DNA from: Methanomicrobia archaeon
Lineage (GTDB): Archaea; Halobacteriota; Syntropharchaeia; Alkanophagales; Methanospirareceae
NCBI GenBank assembly: GCA_016928455.1
Contig: JAFGKP010000005.1
Span: forward strand, 1-14,833
Length of the DNA stretch: 14,833 nt
Direction of reading: 5' to 3'
Below are positions 1 through 6,111 of the stretch, piece by piece. Under the pieces are notes generated by a model. It had not been told where the DNA came from and did no database searches. It saw nothing but the letters and a program-made list of their open reading frames with translations. Position numbers and translations under genes: made by a program. The number at the start of each line of letters is the position of its first letter. Position 1 is the first letter of the stretch.

Positions 1-222
1 AAACCTCTTGACCTGGCGCGGCATGTCAGGATGAAGCACAAGCGTGCAACGAAGCGAGCAAAGAAAGTGGCAGAGAAGGTAGCACCCGCAGAGCAGATCA
101 ACAAGACGGTCGAGGCTATCGGCGTTTTGAAGGGTTTACAGGTATCGCCGAATCTGAGCACAGAAGAGAAGAAGCTCTTGGGTGAAGTAACGAAGACCTT
201 TGAGGGACTCGTACCAAAATAA
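1..222 (+). CDS. C-terminal part of a small basic protein with half a C2H2 zinc finger (5' partial)
   Basis: The reading frame is open from the first base of the window to a TAA at 220-222, so the gene probably starts outside the window. The first visible residues, KPLDLARHVRMKH, match the helix half of a C2H2 zinc finger, with the L-x2-H-x4-H arrangement. The two cysteines would lie just upstream of the window. After the finger comes a strongly basic stretch (KHKRATKRAKKVAEK) and then a more ordinary helical tail of about 45 residues ending in VPK. An ATG at 31 would also give a 63-residue protein, but it would cut through the finger and has no clear ribosome binding site, so I prefer the longer frame. 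Single-finger basic proteins of this kind are common and mostly uncharacterised in archaea; a nucleic-acid-binding role is an inference. The gene converges on the leftward ORF at 231-479. Confidence 0.6.
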   Translation, partial: KPLDLARHVRMKHKRATKRAKKVAEKVAPAEQINKTVEAIGVLKGLQVSPNLSTEEKKLLGEVTKTFEGLVPK

Positions 223-230
223 AGGCACGT

Positions 231-479
231 TCAAGCGTAGCGAATCCTGAACGCGGTTTCCCGAGCTGAGGAGTGGGTACTCCGCTCCTCCATTTCTTCT
301 CTTTTTCGCCGTAACTCCTCGATCTCTTTCTCCAGCTCAAAAGTGCGTGGAGAAGGAGAGATCCACGCGCGCAGCGCACTACGAACCACCCAGTTCGGCA
401 TAATCGCGGCCCGCGGTCTCTCTACTCTCCTCGCTAGGCTCTCTAGCGGATGTGGTACGACCCGAGTAGGGGTATACAA
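231..479 (-). CDS. Hypothetical small protein with a charged coiled-coil segment
   Basis: This is an 82-residue frame starting at TTG (479). A shorter version starts at the internal ATG at 401, giving residues MPNWVVRSALRAW onward. The most protein-like part is a short charged heptad segment, FELEKEIEELRRKREEMEE, near residues 47-65, which predicts a coiled coil. The stop lies 8 bases from the stop of the rightward gene ending at 222, a tight convergent arrangement typical of real genes. I see no Shine-Dalgarno sequence before either start. I do not recognise a family. An overlapping frame on the same strand (116-379) is less protein-like. The call rests on composition and packing only. Confidence 0.4.
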   Translation of the reverse strand: MYTPTRVVPHPLESLARRVERPRAAIMPNWVVRSALRAWISPSPRTFELEKEIEELRRKREEMEERSTHSSARETAFRIRYA

Positions 480-667
480 GTATTAGACATAAGCATTTAT
501 TTTTTACCAAATTCTGCCCGAATCTCACCCAAAATCGTTCCCAGTCACGAGGATCAAACGACCACTGCTAATCGTTAGCCCGCTCTTTTGATGATTTGGA
601 GGGGCGATTGGCACGATCTTTCTTTCCCTGATCCATAAAGAAGATACAAAGGTGGAATCGAATCAAA
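480..667. other. Intergenic region upstream of the MFS gene
   Basis: These 188 bases hold no convincing gene. There is an AT-rich stretch with a T-run at about 494-507. It could be a TATA-like element for the leftward ORF or simply a T-tract. An AAAGGTGG ribosome binding site at 648-655 belongs to the exporter starting at 668. No strong TATA box stands out for that gene. Confidence 0.5.
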
Positions 668-2047
668 ATGGCAAGAGAGAAAAAGTGGCTTATTCTTGCC
701 GCGGTGATGCTCGGCGGCATTATGGGACCGATTGATGCAAGCGTGGTGAATGTGGTGCTTCCCACTATTACTGATTTTTTTCATGCTGAGCTATCAACCG
801 CACAATGGATTCCTATGGTCTATTTGCTTATGATCAGCAGTTTGCTGCTCACTTACGGTCGCTTGGGCGATATACTTGGATATCGAACGATCTATCTCTC
901 AGGATTGGCGGGATTTGTCTTTTCTTCTGCATTATGTGGGTTTTCAAGAAACATTGAAATGTTGATTATTTGTCGTGCCCTGCAGGGTATTACTGCAGGA
1001 ATGATGATGGCGGTCTCTTATGCGATTGTTGTTGCTGCATTCCCGGCCTATGAGCGTGGAAAGGCACTTGGGGTCAATGCGACCAGTATCGCAGTGGGTC
1101 TTGCCATTGGTCCTACTCTGGGCGGATTTGTTGCCACCTATCTCGGATGGCGATTTATTTTCTACATCAATATACCAATAGGAATTGCAGGACTTCTCTT
1201 AGCTGCAAGGGTACTACCAGGACCACTAATAGCGGAAGGAAGGGGGAAGCAGAGAATAGATGTGGTCGGAGCTGGTACTGCGTTTATCGCATTATTCTCT
1301 TTTCTCTTCGCCGTTAATCGCTGGCAGACGATGGAAATGCACACCAGAATGCCACTCTTAGTTGTTATTATCGCTGCTCTTTCTCTCTTTTTATACACCG
1401 AGCGGCATGTGCTCCAGCCAATGGTTGATCTGAGTTTATTTAAAATAAAAACATTCTCTTTCGCTAATCTAAGTTCGATGTTGAACTTCATGTCCCAGTA
1501 TGTGCTGGTATTCCTCACACCGTTTTATTTGCAACGAATACTTCAGTATACACCGGATCAGATAGGTTTGGTAATGGTTGCTTCTCCTCTGGTGATACTC
1601 ATTGTAGCACCATTCAGTGGAGCACTTTCAGATCGGATCGGAACGAGGGTATTAAGTGCATCAGGAGCAGGGATATGTGCACTAGCATTGTTTTTGATGG
1701 CGCAAATCGGTGTCACGCATGCACTTGATGTGGCATGGCGCATCGCGTTATTTGGACTGGGCACCGGGCTGTTCCAATCACCAAACAATAGCGCAGTAAT
1801 GGGAAGTACACCAAAGCAGTATTTAGGCGTGGGTTCAGGTATATTAGCGACGATGCGAAATGTGGGGATGGTGTTGGGTATAGCCGCTGGCGGCGCAGTA
1901 ATTGCCTATCGTCTGCCTTTTTATGCGCTTTATGCGGATAACGCCTTTTTATGTGCACTTCATGACGCCTATATTGCTGGCGCGCTATTCACCGGCATTG
2001 CTGCTTTTACCTCTCTGATTCGATATAAGAAAGAGATCAGCGCATAA
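668..2047 (+). CDS. MFS drug:H+ antiporter of the DHA2 (EmrB/QacA-like) type
   Basis: This is a 459-residue polytopic membrane protein predicted to export small molecules in exchange for protons. Its motifs follow the DHA2 order. An acidic residue sits in TM1 (D23 in PIDASVVNVVLPT). Motif A is GRLGDILGYRTIY at 64-76, motif B is RALQG at 103-107, and the antiporter motif C is VGLAIGPTLGG at 143-153. LGWRFIFYINIPIG follows at 159-172, a strong DHA2 signature. A second motif-A-like loop, GALSDRIGTR, lies in the C-terminal half. The length is slightly under the usual 480-520 residues of 14-helix members. The ATG is preceded by AAAGGTGG with a 12-base spacer, somewhat long. The gene stands alone, with no adjacent regulator except possibly the zinc-finger gene at the left edge. 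The substrate cannot be deduced. Confidence 0.9.
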   Translation: MAREKKWLILAAVMLGGIMGPIDASVVNVVLPTITDFFHAELSTAQWIPMVYLLMISSLLLTYGRLGDILGYRTIYLSGLAGFVFSSALCGFSRNIEMLIICRALQGITAGMMMAVSYAIVVAAFPAYERGKALGVNATSIAVGLAIGPTLGGFVATYLGWRFIFYINIPIGIAGLLLAARVLPGPLIAEGRGKQRIDVVGAGTAFIALFSFLFAVNRWQTMEMHTRMPLLVVIIAALSLFLYTERHVLQPMVDLSLFKIKTFSFANLSSMLNFMSQYVLVFLTPFYLQRILQYTPDQIGLVMVASPLVILIVAPFSGALSDRIGTRVLSASGAGICALALFLMAQIGVTHALDVAWRIALFGLGTGLFQSPNNSAVMGSTPKQYLGVGSGILATMRNVGMVLGIAAGGAVIAYRLPFYALYADNAFLCALHDAYIAGALFTGIAAFTSLIRYKKEISA

Positions 2048-2214
2048 CGAAAGAGAGCAAAGGTGAAGCGTAAAAAACTGAATAGCAAAAGAGAATAGCG
2101 CCGTCAATCAGGTCTAGAAAGCATAGGTGGATAATGGGGGTTGTTATAAGAGCGGCACACAGCGGTCGGTTTGCGGATTGTACCCGGTGACGCTGGCAAG
2201 ACCGCGTGCACTGT
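2048..2214. other. Intergenic region between convergent genes
   Basis: The 167 bases between the exporter and the leftward cluster hold no convincing gene. On the minus strand a short frame reading SARGLASVTGYNPQTDRCVP ends at a TAA near 2143. It lies just after the stop of the 37-residue ORF and in a different frame. The two together could be a frameshifted remnant, but this is weak. Confidence 0.4.
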
Positions 2215-2328
2215 TCACCAGTCGATGAACGCTACCTGATCGTCTTTACATAACGCGTTCCGAACGTTCCGCCAGACACTGACCAGCGTTTCGAGCACGG
2301 TCCGGTGAGTAGCAACGGTTCTGTTCAT
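2215..2328 (-). CDS. Possible 37-residue small protein or gene remnant
   Basis: An ATG at 2328 opens a 37-codon frame beginning MNRTVATHRTVLETL and ending QVAFIDW before a TGA at 2215-2217. It follows the cysteine-rich peptide gene by 17 bases on the same strand, so it could be the third gene of the coaD cluster. The residues look protein-like, with an amphipathic middle (VLETLVSVWRNVRNAL), but there is no good ribosome binding site. Directly after the stop, another frame continues with protein-like sequence. A frameshifted fragment of a longer gene is therefore equally possible. No family is recognised. Confidence 0.25.
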   Translation of the reverse strand: MNRTVATHRTVLETLVSVWRNVRNALCKDDQVAFIDW

Positions 2329-2345
2329 TTGTAATGCTTCACTGT

Positions 2346-2609
2346 TCACTCAGATACGTTATAACAGACGCACACGCAGGTGTATCCCTCGCCCATAGCT
2401 CGGCAGACGCTTTCGTTACAGTGACCGATCACCGGGTATAGTGTACCGTTCGGTGGATTGGACATACAGGCACCATGATCATACCCTTTATCCTTGCACG
2501 CTGAGTCGCATTCTACATCTGAGTTGAACGTTTGAACGCCGCCGGAAACTGCGAACACAACAATGAACGCCAGTATCAGCATCCCGTTGAGATGCGCCTT
2601 TTCCATCAT
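2346..2609 (-). CDS. Secreted cysteine-rich peptide with defensin-like (CS-alpha-beta-like) spacing
   Basis: This is an 87-residue protein. Residues 1-28 form a short charged start followed by a hydrophobic stretch (GMLILAFIVVFAVSGG), a signal peptide or single membrane anchor. The mature part has eight cysteines, at 34, 38, 48, 64, 69, 78, 80 and 82. The order C-x3-C-x9-G-type-C ending in C-x-C matches the core spacing of defensins and scorpion-toxin-like folds. The GAC at 46-48 and the terminal CVCVC are the most telling parts. Four disulfides are possible. The start has a strong ribosome binding site, GGGGGTGG, 4 bases upstream. It lies 13 bases after the coaD stop, so the two are likely co-transcribed. 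Even so, a link to coenzyme A synthesis is not implied. Function is unknown: antimicrobial peptide, metal-binding protein or surface protein are all open. Homology to true defensins is a guess from spacing. Confidence 0.75.
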   Translation of the reverse strand: MMEKAHLNGMLILAFIVVFAVSGGVQTFNSDVECDSACKDKGYDHGACMSNPPNGTLYPVIGHCNESVCRAMGEGYTCVCVCYNVSE

Positions 2610-2622
2610 GTTACCACCCCCT

Positions 2623-3078
2623 TCACGTTAGCGGCGTGCCGTGCGTATCGATCTCGCCCGCCTTTATCCGCGTGGAAGAGATGAGCCCGCCGTCCGCGGC
2701 TTTCACGTGCTCGACCTTGACGATCGTTATTGGCTTCTTCCCGCGTGCCGTTCGCAGCTCGTTGATCGTTACGGCAACGGGATAGGTCTCCGGCGAGATC
2801 ACGATGTAATCAAAATCCTCATCCAGCGTGGGGCCATAGCGATCGTATAACTCCACCACGCGTGCCTGTACGCCGTATTCCTCGCGCATGTACCGCTGGA
2901 TTTCCGCCGCGCGCGCCTCGAACGGGCGAACCTCACGAGCCCTGCAGGCGCGCGCCATGGCGTCAGAGGTCACACCGATCACGATCTCACCCCCCTCACT
3001 CAGCTCATGCACACGTTTCAAGAGCTGCTTATGTCCATCATGCAACGGATCAAACGTGCCGCCGAACGCTACTTTCAT
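2623..3078 (-). CDS. coaD: Phosphopantetheine adenylyltransferase, archaeal type
   Basis: This cytosolic nucleotidyltransferase joins 4'-phosphopantetheine and ATP to give dephospho-CoA, the penultimate step of coenzyme A synthesis. The 151 residues show the nucleotidyltransferase fold signature GGTFDPLHDGHKQLL at the N-terminus, with the catalytic HxGH at H13-H16. A VTSDAMAR segment lies near 36-43, and ISSTRIKAGEID at 133-144 is the C-terminal nucleotide-binding motif. The length and the central region fit the archaeal COG1019 group rather than bacterial CoaD. The ATG at 3078 is directly preceded by GAGGT. An AT-rich element, AAAATAAGA, near 3118-3126 on this strand could be the TATA box. 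It heads a leftward cluster with the cysteine-rich peptide gene and diverges from the phosphoesterase operon. Confidence 0.93.
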   Translation of the reverse strand: MKVAFGGTFDPLHDGHKQLLKRVHELSEGGEIVIGVTSDAMARACRAREVRPFEARAAEIQRYMREEYGVQARVVELYDRYGPTLDEDFDYIVISPETYPVAVTINELRTARGKKPITIVKVEHVKAADGGLISSTRIKAGEIDTHGTPLT

Positions 3079-3551
3079 ACCTCTATCCTAGTATATACCT
3101 ACCGAATGCTTCATGCTTATCTTATTTTCCCTTTGGGTGTAATTTCGCAATCCGTACGTGGAACCGGGCGTTGTCTCTTGATCTCGAGCATGCGTGAGCT
3201 GACCAGTGATGGTGGCTGGATGTGCTTCTGGAAGCAGCGAAAGCGAAATATAACGTAACCACAAATCTCGTGACGCCGGGGTTACGGCAAAGCGCGGTTA
3301 GTGACGGCGTGCACCGCTAGAATCATTCGGTGGGTACACATTACAAATTGATACTGTGATATCTGTTGTATAACGAGTGGGGATACGAAAGTGACAGTCT
3401 ACTCGTGTGGCGGCCATAGCGTGTGGATAGGAAAAGCTCCTTATTTAAAGTTGTGCTGCACTCCACAGCGAAAAACCAACAGCTATTTATATGCACAACG
3501 CTCATCGGTATCTTCGTTCGGTGTGGTGAAGCCAAGAAGGTGAGCGGCGGC
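3079..3551. promoter_or_regulatory. Divergent intergenic region between coaD and the surface-protein operon
   Basis: These 473 bases separate coaD (leftward) from the phosphoesterase start at 3552. I see no convincing gene. A frame open from 3423 runs into the phosphoesterase but lacks signal-peptide character. The right end carries AT-rich TATA-like elements at 3444-3449 (TTTAAA) and 3486-3493. A short hairpin GCTTC-TG-GAAGC lies near 3221-3232, and an ACGCCG/CGGCGT pair lies at about 3273 and 3305; both are weak. The centre looks like unconstrained or eroded sequence. Confidence 0.5.
3486..3493 (+). promoter_or_regulatory. TATA box of the phosphoesterase/beta-helix operon
   Basis: TTTATATG closely fits the archaeal TATA consensus. 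Transcription would start near 3515, leaving a leader of about 35 bases that contains the AAGGTGAG ribosome binding site at 3537-3544. A second candidate box (TTTAAA, 3444-3449) lies farther upstream. Confidence 0.5.
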
Positions 3552-6110
3552 ATGAACGAGGGAAAAAGGAAGAAGGTCGTGGTGGTTCTATTCGCTGTGC
3601 TGATTGTCGTAAGTAGCGTGGTGCCTGCTCTTGCAGTTGATATTTCAACGGATGAGACGGTACCAAAAAGAACGCGGGGAGCCAATGATACAGTCAATCT
3701 TACTTTTGTGAAAGAGAACGTCACAAGTGAGATAATCGGTGCATCGGATCCCTTACCGCAGATCAATTCAGTCTCATATCCCTCTTGCATCAATGAAGGT
3801 GGGTATGCGACAATCTCAGTGACTGTAAAAAACAATGGTGGACTATCGAGTGTGGGATACATTTCAGTTTCATTCCCTCAGGATGAGTACATACCTTCAT
3901 GGGAAGTGAGCGGCACTGGAGACGAATATAACAGATTATACCCAAAAGATAGCACTATCACAGGAAAATATGGTCAAATAACTTCTGTAGATCCTCTTAT
4001 CGAACTTTGTGAGATAAATTGGGGGAACAATCAGCAAGAAACCATCTCGATGGCCGTCACACCAAACAGTGGTTCAGATGAGATCGTGTTCTACGTAAGG
4101 GCCGCATTGAAGAACGATGGAGATGGGACCTACGAACGGGATCCTGAAAGCTCTGGGTATACAGACCAGCAGAGTTGGCCTGTTGAGAGGCATGTGATTG
4201 AGGTATGTAGTCCATCCGAAGTCAAATTTAAAGGCACTGTCATCGACGAAAATTTTTGGATATCATTTTATAATTACAAGATCGAAATATGCGATATTTT
4301 GAACGATCCTTCTCACGTTTTGAATACTGGGGATGAGATCTGGATATGGGCACATGTGGATGGTCCCGCTCAAGTTGATGATGTCAATATTGGCGACAGG
4401 GTAGAAGTATCTGGGAAATATGATTGTGAGCCGCAAAGGGAAGTAAAATTAGAGACATCGCAACACTATCTTCTGATACTGGAATCTTTCACCTTCGTGC
4501 ATCTAACTGATCCGCATATTGGATACTATCCTGGAATTATCGCAGAAGTTCTACCTGACGTGGATAAGGATGATCCTGAGGATATGGTCGTGGGGATAGA
4601 ACATTTTACTGATACGCTTCAATCGGTTAAAACACAGAATCCCGACTTTATTCTGGACACGGGAGATATAGTTGAATATGCCAATTACGACTTCTTTTTG
4701 GCATACAAAGGAATAATGAAAAGCATTGATATTCCTGTCTATCATGTACCGGGGAATCACGATAGACGCGATGAAGATCCTCGTGAAAATGCTGGCCTAG
4801 TAATCTATGATTGGACTATAAATGCTCTGGATCCTAGTGATAGGGTTGCACTTAATGACGGCGCTTCTGGTTATTATTTTGACAAGTACGGGTATCGCTT
4901 TATAGGATTAGACTCTGGAAGTGATGTAAGCTTGGGAATAGGAAAAGGAAAAATCTACGATGAAAGTCCAGAAAGTTCAGGTCTTAACGACACTCAGTGG
5001 TTGCGCTTAAATCAAGATGATATCAAAGAATACCCCAGAAAGATTATTTTCATGCATCATCCGGTGATTAATAATGGTGATGACGATGGGTGGGATGCGA
5101 TCGAAAATGAGGTATGCAAGATGAGAGGCGGTAACGATGGCTGTATAGCAAACTACAGATGCGAGTTTATAGATTATTGCCGCAATAATAACGTTGAATG
5201 GGTGCTAACGGGACATACGCATAATGATTTCCTAGAGTATATTTCTAGCGCTGCTGCAACCCCTGGAACTACTTTTGTCCAAACAAGAAGTGCAACTATA
5301 GATAATGAGCATGGTGAATACGGCTATCGCGTCTTTACTATTACGGAGGAGGAAATTAATACCAAACTGATCGCTACTCCTCAATGGGAAGCGGGAGTTG
5401 AAAAGCACGTGTACACATTAACAATAGGAAATTGTAAAAATGATCAGTTATGCAAGAAACATCCTGATTGGATCTGGGGGATCAGCGCATATAAGGATAA
5501 GGATAAACAACTTACAGGAATGAATGAAGCTGGTGGAATCGAGCGTGAAATTCCTAATTCGTATTACACCGGGACTTATGATAAACCGCCCTCGGAAATA
5601 CCACAAGTTCTTATTGTTTACGGTGAAGAACCAGACAAAGTCAGTTATCAAACTGGATACCATGATGGGCCGCTAAAATCAAACGCTATTCAGTCTGGTT
5701 CCCTATATTCCCCGTTTAACTTCTCAATTCGTCATCACACCGGAACTGAAATTATTGAATACCGGTATGATGATGTTGCGTTGACCGATTACTCAACCGC
5801 AAGCGTTAATCTCACGTCGCCGGTTCATGATTATACGATGGAGGTTGATTATTATGGAGATGGCACTGATATCAGGGAAGTGGCGCCGGAAGTTGTCGTA
5901 ATAACTGCTTGTACCTACGACCATGATGGAGATGGCACGGTAGAAGACGATATTGACGATCTTACTATGGCAACAGATGCTTATCTCGGCTTTATTACTA
6001 GTAGCGAATATGACCATGATGGAGATGGCACGGTAGAAGACGATATTGACGATCTTACTATGGCAACAGATGCTTATCTCGGCTTTATTACTAGTGAGGA
6101 GGCGCAATAA
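3552..6110 (+). CDS. Secreted calcineurin-like metallophosphoesterase with C-terminal dockerin-like repeats
   Basis: This is an 852-residue exported protein. I chose the ATG at 3552 because AAGGTGAG precedes it by 7 bases and it yields a clean signal peptide (basic start, hydrophobic core, cleavage after ALA at 28). Residues about 70-220 are an Ig-like/CARDB-type domain (INEGGYATISVTVKNNGG). Residues about 224-310 resemble the OB-like domain common in archaeal surface proteins. The catalytic domain spans about 315-610 and has every metal-binding block: D320-x-H322, GD372 with E375, GN402-H403-D404, H502-H503-P and G554-H555-T-H557. It should hydrolyse a phosphate ester or diester outside the cell; the substrate is unknown. 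About 180 unassigned residues follow. Two calcium-loop repeats at about 790-818 and 821-849 (DHDGDGTVEDDIDDL) resemble type I dockerins. The next gene starts 1 base after the stop. This AT-rich gene differs in composition from the GC-rich genes on either side. Confidence 0.88.
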   Translation: MNEGKRKKVVVVLFAVLIVVSSVVPALAVDISTDETVPKRTRGANDTVNLTFVKENVTSEIIGASDPLPQINSVSYPSCINEGGYATISVTVKNNGGLSSVGYISVSFPQDEYIPSWEVSGTGDEYNRLYPKDSTITGKYGQITSVDPLIELCEINWGNNQQETISMAVTPNSGSDEIVFYVRAALKNDGDGTYERDPESSGYTDQQSWPVERHVIEVCSPSEVKFKGTVIDENFWISFYNYKIEICDILNDPSHVLNTGDEIWIWAHVDGPAQVDDVNIGDRVEVSGKYDCEPQREVKLETSQHYLLILESFTFVHLTDPHIGYYPGIIAEVLPDVDKDDPEDMVVGIEHFTDTLQSVKTQNPDFILDTGDIVEYANYDFFLAYKGIMKSIDIPVYHVPGNHDRRDEDPRENAGLVIYDWTINALDPSDRVALNDGASGYYFDKYGYRFIGLDSGSDVSLGIGKGKIYDESPESSGLNDTQWLRLNQDDIKEYPRKIIFMHHPVINNGDDDGWDAIENEVCKMRGGNDGCIANYRCEFIDYCRNNNVEWVLTGHTHNDFLEYISSAAATPGTTFVQTRSATIDNEHGEYGYRVFTITEEEINTKLIATPQWEAGVEKHVYTLTIGNCKNDQLCKKHPDWIWGISAYKDKDKQLTGMNEAGGIEREIPNSYYTGTYDKPPSEIPQVLIVYGEEPDKVSYQTGYHDGPLKSNAIQSGSLYSPFNFSIRHHTGTEIIEYRYDDVALTDYSTASVNLTSPVHDYTMEVDYYGDGTDIREVAPEVVVITACTYDHDGDGTVEDDIDDLTMATDAYLGFITSSEYDHDGDGTVEDDIDDLTMATDAYLGFITSEEAQ
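5919..6095 (+). repeat. Perfect 84-bp direct repeat encoding the two dockerin-like motifs
   Basis: Bases 5919-6002 and 6012-6095 are identical, offset by 93 bases (31 codons), and separated by 9 bases. Each copy encodes one calcium-loop and helix unit reading DHDGDGTVEDDIDDL followed by TMATDAYLGFITS. The preceding codons, TAC and TAT, are synonymous. The lack of even silent differences points to a recent duplication or to gene conversion. Confidence 0.95.
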
Positions 6111-6111
6111 A

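Noticed and set aside
2641..3258. Several plus-strand frames opposite and upstream of coaD
   Set aside because: They are antisense shadows of coaD or low-complexity extensions into the intergenic region, with no ribosome binding sites or recognisable domains.
3423..3551. Upstream extension of the phosphoesterase frame from a GTG at 3423
   Set aside because: It spans both candidate TATA boxes and lacks a ribosome binding site. The ATG at 3552 has both a strong site and a clean signal peptide.
5919..6095. The two identical units as a CRISPR-like or mobile repeat
   Set aside because: There are only two copies. They are in frame and code for calcium-loop motifs with a codon-multiple offset, so this is a protein-domain duplication.
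6046..6111. Upstream start of the beta-helix frame overlapping the dockerin repeat
   Set aside because: It would place 22 residues encoded by the repeat in another frame before a good signal peptide. GAGGAGG precedes the ATG at 6112.
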